A program made the position numbers and the translations under genes. Positions 25,001 to 36,400 of a stretch of DNA of 64,000 nt are shown here, one piece after another. Below the pieces are notes generated by a model. It did not search any database. It was not told the DNA's origin and was given only the letters and a program-made list of their open reading frames with translations. This stretch comes from Argopecten irradians (taxonomy: Eukaryota; Mollusca; Bivalvia; Pectinida; Pectinidae): assembly GCF_041381155.1 (NCBI RefSeq), contig NC_091134.1, positions 62,178,902 to 62,242,901 on the forward strand, in the 5' to 3' direction. Each line of letters begins with the position of its first letter. The stretch's first letter is position 1.

Positions 25001-28000
25001 TAAAGTGTCTCAAAAGAAATCACAAGATTCTAGTAGTTCAAGTGACTCGGACTCTTCAGATGATGAATCTACAAAAAAAGTTACTAAACCTACACCTAAA
25101 TCTCTGAATGTATCTAAAATTAAGAAAGATGATTCTTCATCAGATTCAGACAGTTCTGATTCTGACAGTTCTGAATCTGAAAACGAAACACAAAAACGTC
25201 CAGCAACTTCGACCCCGGCTGTGACAAAGAAAGACAAAGATGATGAGTCCGATCATGATTCTGGCGTGTCCTCCAATGGCGACAATAAAAAGGTGAATAC
25301 CTTGTCTGATGTATGGAGTAGTAGCCTAACCTGATAGATTTATGATATTCAAATTAATCTAAAGGTGACAATAACACTGTAGTTGCTATATGTAGTTTGA
25401 TATAATTATATTATTTCTTTGTCTTAACTACATTTAAATTTGTTCTTAAAACACATGTTCTCTTTTTACTAACACAAAAATATGCATGATGTATATATAT
25501 ATATATTAGGAGTGTCACGGTCAACCGAAATATGTAACTGAATGGTACAGCTTTGTTTTGGCTTGGTTCATTAAAAATTTAAATGTCTTCTATTACCTGT
25601 AATTTAGGCATATAAGTTTGATTGCTGATTATTTCATTGAAAACACAGCAAAATTGTTAGACAGAGTCCTGGGAAATACAACACCTGTTGACCAACATAT
25701 TTGTAACACGTATGCAAGTTTGCAGTCATTCAGAAGATGTCTGTTTTTTCACTGTCTGTGGACATTTCTTGTACATACATAATATTTAAATACTTTAGTT
25801 AAGGCTTGTTTTGACTGGTGGAAAGATACACTAACATATCTAACAATTTCTCATCATTTATCAAGTTAAATGCATGCATTCACAATAAAATTATGTATCA
25901 TGATACAAGTAATTGTAGTTTTTGCATTCACAATGTCACAATTGGGCATTTTTTGGACTAGCCTTTCATAAAAAGGTATTGCATTAAGTAATTATAAGCC
26001 TCAATTTGCAAAATTTGCATTTAATTTGAGGTCAGTGAAGTTGAGGCCTCAAAAAGGAAGAGGGGCACTTATAGGGATGAGGTCCTTAATTTGTCAAATA
26101 CTGTAGCAATATAATTTCATCCTACAAATAAATGTTAGCAGGTACACCATACTAAAAATAGATGCTGTATTGTTTCCAGGGCTCACCTATTGGAGACACT
26201 CTCACCACTCCAAAAGTTCAAGATGTCCAGAAAAAAACTCCAAAAAGTAATGTAAGTAAATTGTCATGTAGTACAGTAATTGATTTATAGGTTCTAGATG
26301 AATCATTTACATTCACTGTAGAAAAACAGGCCCATTTAAATATTATTAAAATACAACATGATGTTGGCACTAAATGGTAAATTGATTATGTTGTGATTGG
26401 AAGTGCATAGATAGAGGTTATCATGGAGGGGAGGGGGGTGTACTGGAATCGGGTTGTCTGTAGACACAACTTTGTCCAGGGAACGCCTCCTAAACTACAT
26501 GACAGATTTTGATAAAATTGGGTTTACAGAACCCCGATATAGAGGAGAGTTACTAGTAAGTAAACTATATAGTGTTGTGCAATGTCCCCTATCAATGGAG
26601 TTATTACTATATTTGTGCAGCAGGGGGTATTAGTCGTCCACTCTGGTGACAGTTCTGTAAGGTTTGAATTTGTTTTACATTACTATCTTTATATTGTTCA
26701 ACGTCTTGGCCATCGTCATACAATTAAAAATCTTTTTGTATGTTAACAGAACTGGTGCTGACTGTATAGTGCTACCTTACTGAAATATACACAGCACACT
26801 GCCAAGACATTTAGATAGGAACCCTGACATACTGATTATATCAGTATAACTTTGTATTAATGATTACTTGGTTTTTATTTTTCAGAAAACACCCAACACT
26901 CCTTTCCGTCGTGTGAAATCAGAGGACATTACCATTGATGCACGTTTGGGAGACAATTCATTTGAAGCCAAGGTGAGTTTGCAGAATATTTTTCAAGCTA
27001 TCAAGATTTCATTCTGTGAATTATTCAAGTATTTAGATAAATCAACATGTGACGGAACTTTTAACATACTAGAATATTAATTGGCTTTATCAAAATTCAA
27101 TTCCTTTTTGACTTAAAGGGACAATTCAGTCTAAGAGAACATTAAAATTTGTATATATATCAGATAAAACAACTTCTAATGGAAATTACATCAGTCAGTG
27201 TTACTGTGATATGCCTGAAACGCCTATGGTGGTGACACGTGTGTGAAATATTCAAACTTGCTCGCTGTCCGCCATTACACACTGTGGTCAAACTTCTTGT
27301 ATGCCGAACCCTGTCCCTTGCTCGTAAAGTAATGCAACTTTTGGCTAGAACTGCTCAAATCGCTCTGACAGTAGTGTGTTTACCTTATTAGGTGAATTGT
27401 CTTGCCTAAAAATCATTTTATCACCTTCTCAGTGGTTATGTAGTTCATTTGTTTAACGTGCGTGACTTTGGCTCGGGTATGGGGACAGAGTTAATATTGT
27501 ACCTGCTTAATCGTATTGATCAACGATTTGATATTTCAACGATATTAATTAAAATACTTAACAATGTTGTGGAATTTGTCAATGTTTTACGTTATATGTT
27601 TCATAAGAAATGTAGAACAATACATTTATGCTATAGTTTGCTTATTGGTTATGTAAAAGAATTTGCCTGAGTGAATTGTCTCTTTAATAAACTTGTATAA
27701 AAAAAAATTGAGGTTAAAAGTGATAGCAGCCATTGATAGCATGATGAACATCTTTCGGGTCTGAGAACAATGAAGACAAACTCTACCCAAGAAATTCTGA
27801 AAATCTATGATGGCTGCTTGGGTTTATCTTTTGTGATTTAGGCGTCCAGCTCTTTTACACTACCATTAGTATTAGCAGATCTTTTTGTAGTATTGCCAAA
27901 TTATGACTCTTGTATTTTGTAAGAAGTGAGTTTCTCAAAGTTAATTGAATAGAAAGGAATCAACAAGTTAACAGAAATTTATGAAGGACAAAAGATTCTC

Positions 28001-28792
28001 AGTAAAATTTGTAAAGTTTCTTGGATATCCTAAACTTTGTTTATTGCATTGATTAATTATAATATGCATTAAGTGTGAATTATGCATGCTTTTCAGCCTT
28101 ACACAAAATATTACTTTAAAAAAGATGACTACTGATACTTATCAAACGTCATTAGAAAAATCAACGTGTGATGGAACTTATAATATACGGGAAATTCAGT
28201 TACTTTTTTGCAAAGCAATGAAAAGATGGTTAAAATGATAGCAGCCATTGATAGCATGATGAACATCTTTCGGGTCTGAGAACAATGAAGACAAACTCTA
28301 CCCAACAAATTCTGAAATCTATGATGGCTGCTTGGGTTTATCTTTTGTAATGTAGGTGTCCAGCTCTTATACACTACCATTAGTAATGGCTGATCTTTTT
28401 GTAGTATTGCCAAATTATGATTCGTGTATTTTATTAAGAAGTGGGTTTCTTACAGTTAATAATTTAATTTATTTAAATAAAATTGAATAGAAAGGAATGA
28501 ACAAGTTAAACAGAAATTTATGAAGGGCAAGTTTCTCAGTAAAATTTGTATACTTTGATATCCAAAAGTTTGTTTATTACATTGATAAATCATCTGATGC
28601 TGACCTCTTTGATGTTATCTTTTTAAACAGTCTGGTGCTCAGGGCTCATGGGGAGAACGTGCCAACAAGGACCTCAAGTTTACCAAGGGTAAATCTTTCC
28701 GACACGAAAAGACCAAGAAGAAGCGTGGAAGTTACAGAGGAGGGGCTATTGACATGTCGACTCACTCCATCAAATTTGAGGACAGTGACTAA
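18914..28792 (+). CDS. NOLC1: Nucleolar and coiled-body phosphoprotein 1 (Nopp140), complete 7-exon gene
   Basis: Joining 18914-19024, 21564-21619, 22231-22317, 22787-25292, 26180-26251, 26886-26972 and 28631-28792 gives 1026 codons plus TAA with every GT-AG junction in phase. The N-terminus (MASGGEPGSAALLPMVYEYL) and the EIYSHWN segment match the LisH-like dimerisation region of Nopp140. The centre alternates acidic serine runs (SSSDEDE-type, typical CK2 targets) with Lys/Pro/Ala-rich basic blocks, the defining Nopp140 architecture. The C-terminus (PFRRV, DNSFEAK, GSWGERANKDLKFTKGKSFR, HEKTKKKRGSYRGG, SIKFEDSD) is the conserved SRP40/Nopp140 domain. Family knowledge: a nucleolar and Cajal-body chaperone that binds H/ACA and C/D snoRNPs and links them to RNA polymerase I and ribosome biogenesis. 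The protein is longer than the human one (about 700 aa) because of a recent 120-bp repeat expansion in exon 4. The start at 18914 has G at -3 and G at +4. Confidence 0.95.
19025..21563 (+). other. NOLC1 intron 1
   Basis: 2.5 kb, AT-rich, no coding region recognised. It contains an approximately 36-bp direct duplication around 20571-20642 (GAAGGCGGCGG followed by AAAATATGAT). The segment 19440-20560 has several AATAAA-like and AT-rich tracts, but I could not assign it to a known element. Confidence 0.7.
21564..21619 (+). CDS. NOLC1: NOLC1 exon 2
   Basis: 56 nt between a polypyrimidine/CAG acceptor (21551-21563) and the donor GTAAGT at 21620. It encodes NPPESGSPKLQEIYSHWN, and the final CA joins the A that opens exon 3. 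The EIYSHWN motif corresponds to DIYSFWL in vertebrate Nopp140. Confidence 0.92.
21815..22028 (+). repeat. 53-bp tandem repeat, four copies, NOLC1 intron 2
   Basis: Four nearly identical direct copies of a unit beginning CAGTGAAAACCCAAAACATT and containing GTGAATACTGTCC. They lie wholly within intron 2 between 21620 and 22230. Confidence 0.93.
22231..22317 (+). CDS. NOLC1: NOLC1 exon 3 (first basic/acidic block)
   Basis: 87 nt after TTGATTGCAG. It encodes TGGKRKQVGSGGGVAKKLKT followed by an acidic serine stretch (ADSSSEDS), and ends in AG before GTAGGA. The AG completes a Ser codon with the first base of exon 4. Confidence 0.92.
22787..25292 (+). CDS. NOLC1: NOLC1 exon 4, repetitive acidic-serine/basic core
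   Basis: 2506 nt holding nearly the whole central domain (about 835 residues). It opens SDSDSDDDPKTVK and closes GDNKK before GTGAAT. Many clusters of Ser with Asp/Glu (CK2-type sites) alternate with Lys/Pro/Ala/Thr-rich blocks. From about 23579 the coding sequence is an array of 120-bp units. No stop occurs in the frame through the whole exon. A repeat-driven 700-codon antisense ORF is a shadow. Confidence 0.95.
23579..24960 (+). repeat. 120-bp (40-aa) in-frame tandem array in NOLC1
   Basis: Eleven full units and a partial twelfth with a period of exactly 120 bp. Each encodes an acidic Ser/Asp/Glu block followed by KSKAKVTPAKKATPAKATPA and KKK. Units differ by a few substitutions, such as D/V after KKD, G/A swaps in Asp codons, single N, R or K changes, and synonymous Ser changes. 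The near-identity implies recent unequal exchange or gene conversion. Basic and acidic charge alternates every 20 residues or so. Confidence 0.97.
26180..26251 (+). CDS. NOLC1: NOLC1 exon 5
   Basis: 72 nt, phase 0/0, between TTTCCAG and GTAAGT. It encodes GSPIGDTLTTPKVQDVQKKT followed by PKSN, a linker leading into the conserved C-terminal domain. Confidence 0.88.
26886..26972 (+). CDS. NOLC1: NOLC1 exon 6 (start of SRP40 C-terminal domain)
   Basis: 87 nt, phase 0/0, between TTTTTCAG and GTGAGT. It encodes the conserved PFRRV and DNSFEAK motifs that open the SRP40/Nopp140 C-terminal domain (PFRRV and DNSFDAK in vertebrates). Confidence 0.94.
27113..27687. mobile_element. MITE with TTAA ends in NOLC1 intron 6
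   Basis: The left end, TTAAAGGGACAATTCAGTC, is inverted at the right end (TTAAAGAGACAATTCACTC read on the other strand), with 17 of 19 matching. The element is 575 bp long. There is no transposase; its 73-codon ORF looks like chance. The TTAA ends suggest a piggyBac-like or other TTAA-targeting transposase. It interrupts the first copy of an intron duplication that lacks it in the second copy. Confidence 0.8.
27690..28040 (+). repeat. Intron 6 segmental duplication, copy A
   Basis: About 350 bp, from GATAGCAGCCATTGATAGCA through CAGTAAAATTTGT, repeated in direct orientation at 28210-28570 with roughly 90% identity or better by eye. Homology extends further left (27040-27112 against 28155-28205). 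Neither copy carries a credible ORF. Confidence 0.85.
28155..28570 (+). repeat. Intron 6 segmental duplication, copy B
   Basis: Second direct copy, ending about 60 bp before the acceptor of NOLC1 exon 7. It lacks the 575-bp TTAA element that splits copy A, so the element inserted into copy A after the duplication or is absent from B for another reason. Confidence 0.85.
28631..28792 (+). CDS. NOLC1: NOLC1 exon 7 (conserved C-terminus and stop)
   Basis: 162 nt including TAA. It encodes WGERANKDLKFTKGKSFRHE, KTKKKRGSYRGG and a SIKFEDSD terminus. This is the most conserved part of the family. A 33-bp tandem array begins about 13 nt after the stop, so the array is probably transcribed as 3' UTR. 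Confidence 0.95.
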   Translation, partial: SGAQGSWGERANKDLKFTKGKSFRHEKTKKKRGSYRGGAIDMSTHSIKFEDSD

Positions 28793-28805
28793 ATCGTCAC
28801 CACAT

Positions 28806-30333
28806 AGGGACTACGGGACTATAGACATAATACAACATAGGGACTATGGGACTATAGACATAATACAACATAGGGACTACGGGACTATAGACATAATACA
28901 ACATAGGGACTACGGGACTATAGACATAATACAACATAGGGACTATGGGACTATAGACATAATACAACATAGGGACTATGGGACTATAGACATAATACAA
29001 CATAGGGACTATGGGACTATAGACATAATACAACATAGGGACTACGGGACTATAGACATAATACAACATAGGGACTACGGGACTATAGACATAATACAAC
29101 ATAGGGACTATGGGACTATAGACATAATACAACATAGGGACTATGGGACTATAGACATAATACAACATAGGGACTACGGGACTATAGACATAATACAACA
29201 TAGGGACTACGGGACTATAGACATAATACAACATAGGGACTATGGGACTATAGACATAATACAACATAGGGACTATGGGACTATAGACATAATACAACAT
29301 AGGGACTATGGGACTATAGACATAATACAACATAGGGACTATGGGACTATAGACATAATACAACATAGGGACTATGGGACTATAGACATAATACAACATA
29401 GGGACTACGGGACTATAGACATAATACAACATAGGGACTATGGGACTATAGACATAATACAACATAGGGACTACGGGACTATAGACATAATACAACATAG
29501 GGACTACGGGACTATAGACATAATACAACATAGGGACTACGGGACTATAGACATAATACAACATAGGGACTACGGGACTATAGACATAATACAACATAGG
29601 ACTAGGACTATAGACATAATACAACATAGGGACTATGGGACTATAGACATAATACAACATAGGGACTACGGGACTATAGACATAATACAACATAGGGACT
29701 ACGGGACTATAGACATAATACAACATAGGGACTAGGGACTATAGACATAATACAACATAGGGACTATGGGACTATAGACATAATACAACATAGGGACTAT
29801 GGGACTATAGACATAATACAACATAGGGATAGGGGACAATAAATAGGGACTATAGACTATAGACATAATACAACATAGGGACTATGGGACTATAGACATA
29901 ATACAACATAGGGACTATGGGACTATAGACATAATACAACATAGGGACTAGGGACTATAGACATAATACAACATAGGGACTAGGGACTATAGACATAATA
30001 CAACATAGGGACTACGGGACTATAGACATAATACAACATAGGGACTACGGGACTATAGACATAATACAACATAGGGACTATGGGACTATAGACATAATAC
30101 AACATAGGGACTACGGGACTATAGACATAATACAACATAGGGACTACGGGACTATAGACATAATACAACATAGGGACTACGGGACTATAGACATAATACA
30201 ACATAGGGACTATGGGACTATAGACATAATACAACATAGGGACTATGGGACTATAGACATAATACAACATAGGGACTATGGGACTATAGACATAATACAA
30301 CATAGGGACTATGGGACTATAGACATAATACAA
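28806..30333 (+). repeat. 33-bp tandem array in NOLC1 3' UTR region
   Basis: About 46 copies of a 33-nt unit (GGGACTAYGGGACTATAG, then ACATAATACAACATA). Most units are identical except at one position that is C or T, making CG or TG. A few shortened units occur near 29600, 29730, 29830 and 29945-29990. Because 33 is a multiple of 3, long spurious ORFs run through the array on both strands. Its position just after the stop codon and upstream of AATAAA at 31398 suggests it is transcribed. Confidence 0.97.
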
Positions 30334-33196
30334 TCATACAAGAACAGTGTTATCTTTCAAAACTACTTGAGAAAACATGATAAAGTGTATCGTATATGAT
30401 TGGAATACTATATGTATCAATGGTACATAACTGCCTCAGAATATATTTTGTATATATATTTCTATGATTTCTCAGCTGTGTGCAAGTTATAACCTGTACC
30501 AGACCTTCTACATAATTATTTGACCTAAGTAATTTAACACTGACCGGTAATCTGGTATTTCGGTGGAGACAAACTTATTTATATTTTCATGTTGCCAGCT
30601 TTTGATACACATAAATGAAATTGAACATATTTTTACATTTATAAAAATACAACTGTTAAATGTAGATTTCTCCAGCTAGGAGCATGGAGCACGTTGTGTC
30701 ACCTACCGTGTAATCAGGTTGTCATTAATAAATGCATAATAATGTTCAGAATGCCCTTTTCTATCCGGCGCTATTTACACTGTGTGTTGCTCTGACTGAA
30801 GATTTAAATGGTTTCTCTGTCTTTAATGTTTATAATGAACTTTTACTAGACATATGGAGGACCAACTTACTTGAAACAAGTGTTTGTAATATCTACATCA
30901 TAATAATGTTAATGTATTGTAATTGTCAAATGTCAATTAAGTATGATGTTGCAAGCTAATATGATATGGAGGAGTAACTGTTATTAGAAGTTCATGATGA
31001 TTATGTACATTCAATATAAGCAGGTAAAAAACATGTTATTTCTTTACATCCTAATGAATAATTTGGGTATGGCATTTGTTATCATTGCTTTTCTAAATTT
31101 CTATGTATTGCACTAATTGTAGTATATGGTGAAGTGATGTTTACAGGACAGCTCTCGTTCTTATTTGATAAAGCAAAGAATGCTTCAAACCAAATTGCAG
31201 CAGGTTTTTTTATTTTAACATCCGAGTAGAGTTTTGCTGTAAAATGAATGGCCAATGAATTGTTAGAAAATGGACATGTAGTTATCGGCGGTGCTAGGAT
31301 GTTGGCTTTGTTATGGGGGTCTGGTTTATGATCCTGTAATGAACTTGTGTATTTTGTTTCACTGGCATTATTGTTACATCTCTGAATCTGTCGAGTGAAT
31401 AAAGGGTTACAAAGTCATCTGGAATTTTATTGTTTCTAGCATCATAATATTGTTTATTGATAAACTAAATTTGCCTGAATTATCACTATAAAATGAAGTA
31501 GTGCCAGATAACTTTATTCTTTGTTAGACTGACAAGCAGTTATCTTGGAATTTGATAATTGAAATTTGTTATTGCTATTTCTCAGAACTTTCTGAAACCT
31601 TTTGGAGATTTCCCCTAGTTCCTTGTGCCAATTGCATTTTGGAACTGATTGGAAAGCATGATGGCAGACGGGCATCCATCTTGGATTTTGACAATAAAAA
31701 TGTGTTATTGGAGCAATCGGTGCCTATGGTATCTTAACTGTGGGCTTAGTTTTTACTAGACAAACATGGAGCCATACACAATCATCTTATCTACTGCAAG
31801 AGACTTGGCATCTGTTTGAATTATAATTCAAATTTTTTTCATGAAAATAGAAAGAAAATTACTAGTAAATGTATAGATCATAATTTATTTCACAAAGAAA
31901 ATATACAATTTTTACAACTTGGTAACTTCAACAGAAATCTTAAACGAGTTCTCTTACACCAACATGCAAAGTAAGTGTTTTGTACAAGGAATACTTGGGT
32001 ATAATACATTAAGCCTACAAGTACTTTTGACAACATACAAGTGTAATGCTTAGTCGATTTAACAGAGCTGATACAAAATAATATCCAGTTATATCACTTT
32101 GTATTTATAAATTGTGCTATTCTCAATTACATAGCATACTGTGTCATTAATGTGGAAATACCGCATGTTATTCAATATCACAGAACAGGAAATGCTGAAA
32201 AAAACATGAATGCTGACAGAAACAATGGAATGCTTTACATGTCACACAAGGAGTGGAATACATACAAATCTGTTATAGATGTGTACAACGGATAAAATAA
32301 CATTCAATTTGTTAGTGAAAAGTTTGCTTTAATTTCGAATTGATTCTTCTCAATAAATCACATGCTATTTATTTATACATCTTTCGTTTCACTTAGATGA
32401 TTCCTTTAAGAGTGCTAGCAGTAGTCATCCTATGTATAAATACTTGTTATAAAATCAAATGGACGGAACAAGATAATTGCACAATTCATGTAAGCATCAC
32501 ATATAGATAATTTTATTATCAATGCCAAGTTGGTAAAAACAATTTAATTGGGCATGTCACTGGCACCAATTGTGCATCAAATATCCTTTAAAACTATATA
32601 ATGTTAACCAAACAATGCTTTACTTGGTGGTGAATCATTTATTTTATTGGCATTATGTGATTTTGATAATATAATACTGAGTTATATACAATATTAACAA
32701 TCTAAATTTACAAGGGGAGATAATGCATAACAATAAATAAAAAATTCTTTGACATGATTTTATACACTCGGGAAAAATACTTACGAGATTGTTTTTAGAA
32801 AACTACAAGGTTTCCATGTATATATATTACTATAAAATATCAATGCAATTCTTTATACAGTGAAGTGTCAGTATTTCTTTGCTTTTTTCATCTGACAGTG
32901 ATTGTAAGAATTCTTTATTCTATAACAAACATAAATATCTTTCATATCTCTTAAAAATATCACAGTTGTTATCAGCAACAAGCACACTAATCCTTTAACA
33001 AATCTAACATGTTTTTAATTTGTACTTTTCATATTATGTCCTTTACAACAGCACTTCAATGGCTGATGAAACCACTCCAAAACTTCTGCTTCATCGGTTT
33101 TCCATCAGTTTGGTATAAAGTCCATCATGTTTCTAGAAATCTTGGATTTTAAATTCATTCTTCCATTATACAGCATATTAAATATGTTATTTACTA
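30334..33196. other. Convergent intergenic interval and 3' UTRs
   Basis: AT-rich sequence between the end of the 33-bp array and the CFAP47 stop. I see no protein-coding segment. It should hold the distal 3' UTRs of the two convergent genes. TTTATT at 32914-32919 reads AATAAA on the minus strand and is a possible CFAP47 poly(A) signal, 280 nt past its stop. Confidence 0.6.
31398..31403 (+). terminator. Candidate NOLC1 poly(A) signal AATAAA
   Basis: AATAAA in GTGAATAAAGGGTTAC, 2.6 kb after the stop codon. An earlier AATAAA at about 30728 is an alternative. No transcript evidence is available, so the true cleavage site is uncertain. Confidence 0.4.
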
Positions 33197-33421
33197 TCAC
33201 GAAAGCTGGACAAGTTTACGGGGGACTAGATTTGCTCCCTTGATCGGCGACGACACTGCTGTGGTTAGTAATCGAATGTTTTCGCGGATGTAATTGATGC
33301 GCTCCATTCTGAGTCGGGGGTCAGGATGTGGTCCAGCCATGGGTTGGGTGGAGATTCCTCGAGGTGGATTGTATTGTGGAAGTACACCTTTTACATTGTA
33401 ACTCCACTGCATGTCCGGTGT
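33197..33421 (-). CDS. CFAP47: CFAP47 last exon with stop
   Basis: 74 codons plus TGA: TPDMQWSYNVKGVLPQYNPP opens it, the typical end of the family's last ASH domain. A lineage-specific tail rich in Arg/Pro follows and ends RKLVQLS. Confidence 0.93.
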   Translation of the reverse strand, partial: TPDMQWSYNVKGVLPQYNPPRGISTQPMAGPHPDPRLRMERINYIRENIRLLTTAVSSPIKGANLVPRKLVQLS

Positions 33422-36400
33422 CTGAAAGTAAATCATTAAAACAGAGTCATATTGTGAGCAGTAGTTCTTATTTGCACAAAAGTATATAGAAGTTGTAATT
33501 AGATGTATTACTTCATGTTTACCTCAGACTAAGTTGTAAAACAGACAGTCCCCCTAAATAAAATATATAACTACCCTTACAGAAATAAAGCGTTTGTGGC
33601 AATTAAGCGGTAAGCTTGCAGTAAACTTTGCTACAACCAAATTCATTTGCAAGAAATGTTTGCAGCAGTCTGCGGTTAGCTGCAACTTTCTCGCAACTTT
33701 CTTGCAAACAGGTCAGGTTGCAGGAAGATTGCAGCAACCATGTTTACTGTGAAGTGGATTGCTGCAAATCTTTTTCGAACAGAAGTAATTTACTTCCTTT
33801 AATTACTGGTCCAAATTAAATAGTCTTTCTTAGTAAAATGTGTTTGTTAGGAAAACTTGAAAGATCTACCTTTTACCTTGATAATAAGTTTTTATCGGAA
33901 TACAATTGACAATAATATCAATGCTATATGTGGTCATTCATCAGATAAACCATGGTGATATACTTAATACAGTTGTGTATCGCAAGGTGGTTGGTCATGA
34001 TATAATACACATGAGAAATTGATGACTAAAGCCTGATTGTTGTAGGCTATTTCAACCTTTGTCCACATTCATTAGGAAAAAATATGTCAATGCCTTCTAT
34101 ACACACCTGTATGATTAATTTAGCCTGATACAGTTTTCCGTAGACCGCTGGCTTGAAATTAATTTTAAAGAGAGTTCCGTTGGTTCCCTGTGGCAGGAGT
34201 TCTCCAGTCTGAGGACTAACAACAAACTCGGGATCACTTCCGGCAGCAAAGTACGCGTTATATATAACAGGGTGTCTGCAAAATAAACAGCAATAATTGT
34301 TAAACAGTTCTATTATCATCTTCATAGGATAATAATTCACTAGAATTCTATCCCATGAACTGTGCATCTTTATATATTTTTTATCTCTTTATAGTACAAG
34401 ATAAATATCAGTGTCCATCAGCTGCCGGAGATGCATATGGATGTTTGATTTTATAAATAACTTTTGACATTGACAACCCAGTTGAATGTTGTGTAAACAT
34501 CAAGACTATGAGGACATCCAAAGTTAACAGGAGTTCAGAACTTACTTGGCCTGACTGTTGAGTCTGAAGCCTATACTGGACTCCTGGTTCAGGCCAGTGG
34601 CTTCGATTGTGATGGTGTCGTCGGTGGGTGGCTCTGCTGCCACAAACCTCAGAGGGAAGCGCCACAGGCCACCGGTGGCTGCCTTAACCACTAACTCAAC
34701 ATTGTGGCTGTAATACAGAAGGAGTCAGCTTTATATGGCAGTGTCATTGGGTACACAGTGATATACAAGAAACATCGAAAGATACTTTGAAATGTTTGGG
34801 GGTGAAATCATGGCAAGGATATTGTTGGCTACATCACGCAAGTGGTGCATCTAAAATCCTATTCTTTTATTATCAATTTCTTTGTTTGTTTATTGTTTTG
34901 GAGATTACCAAAATAAAATAAAAGTTTGAAAAATATCCCCAGGTATTAACTGTATTGTGAATAAAAAGACTACAACATGCTTACAAAACGTGTCTTTTGA
35001 TATAGCTATCATCTTTGTTTAATTACATAAAAGCAAAATAAATACAAGCGTAAACGGCTGTCTACTCACCTCATTGGTTTGAAGGGTGCATACACAACAT
35101 TGTATACAAGGATGACGAGCCCAGAGCTGGTGTCACGCTGCTGACGTACTAGCTTTATGGCCACAGAATTCTGAAGATTCTCCTTTGATTCATTGTCAGC
35201 AAAACCCAACTCATGCACAAATTCTTCTGCTGTGGCTAATGCTGTAAAAAGATGAATCATCAAATAATAAATAAAGAGAAGGTATAATTCCTCTCTAAAC
35301 CAAGTGTAACTCTTTTGTTAAAGTACAATTTAGCTTTGTTTGTCTATTATCCATCAGTAATTCACATGTACAGGTTTCTATTTTATCATTACCTTTTAAT
35401 TAAATACACTTTATAACATTCACTGTTAAGCAAAGATTAATGTTGAATTGTTTGGTTCAGAAATTGATTTTGTCAAGGCCGACAGTTTCAGACTGAACAA
35501 CCAATTAATAATCTTACTTTCTCCTATGACGACACCATCAGGGACCTTAGGTTTTTGGTTCTTAGGAGTAACAGATCTAGTCAGTATGCTCCTCTGTGGT
35601 CCTGAGCTAGCCGGGGCGACTCCTGCCAGTGTGACCTCTAACCTTTCCTCCACACGGTCGCGAGCCTTACATTCAATGAGAGCCCCCTGTGTGTCCTTGG
35701 CTGGTTTGGACTCGGGGATTCCACTGATGGGGTAGACCCATCTGATCTCCTGTAGACCCTCACTGCCAGTAGCAGACAGCTGGTAACTGTTATAGACATC
35801 AATATACAGTGAGACTTAATTTTGAACTTTTATCAACATTCTTAAGGAAATTCTCTACAACATCTTTGCATCTTCTTGAATATATATACCTTATTCTTAT
35901 TCCTAAAAAGGATTTTCTAATAGATTCAGTATACTTCATACAAAAATTGAGTTCAAAGAATTTAAATTTAAATTTAAAGGCCCACTACCTTTCCAAACTA
36001 TAAAGGTTTCTTAAAAACCTTAATAACATCAGAAACAAGAGGCCCAGAGGGCCTGTATCGCTCACCTGGTTTTTTGTTAGTAATTATCACAAGACTCAGA
36101 CAATTAGAAAAATAAGCAAAATTGACTCCCAAAGTTTAATTTTGAATCACAACCATACAATGATGCTATTGATACCATACAAATATGCTATCCAATACAT
36201 AGGTTCAGAGACAAAGTAATTTATATGAAAATAGTAGCCTAATTGACCTTTTGACCTCGCATCTATTGCCGTCTAAGGCCCCGGGGGTCAGCCCTATCAT
36301 TTGTACAATTTCAAATCCCAACCCTATAAGGATGCTACCATTGCATTATAAGTGCTCTTCCATTCTTAGTTGCAGAGAAGAAGTCGTTTATATGGAAATA

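Noticed and set aside
28635..29735. 366-codon plus-strand and 309-codon minus-strand ORFs in the 33-bp array
   Set aside because: A period divisible by 3 with no stop in the unit keeps any frame open. The plus frame differs from the true NOLC1 frame and the minus frame is pure repeat.
28806..30333. CRISPR-like array
   Set aside because: There are no unique spacers between repeats, units are contiguous, and the setting is a eukaryotic 3' UTR.
33628..33760. Possible structured RNA around the TTTGCAAGAAATGTTTGCAG repeats
   Set aside because: Only short degenerate GCAA/TTGC repeats; no consistent fold or known RNA family seen.
35448..35735. Plus-strand ORFs opposite CFAP47 exons (also 38566-38943, 50496-50915, 57356-57598, 59844-60152 and 60402-60671)
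   Set aside because: They are antisense shadows of exons whose minus-strand reading is conserved and phase-consistent.
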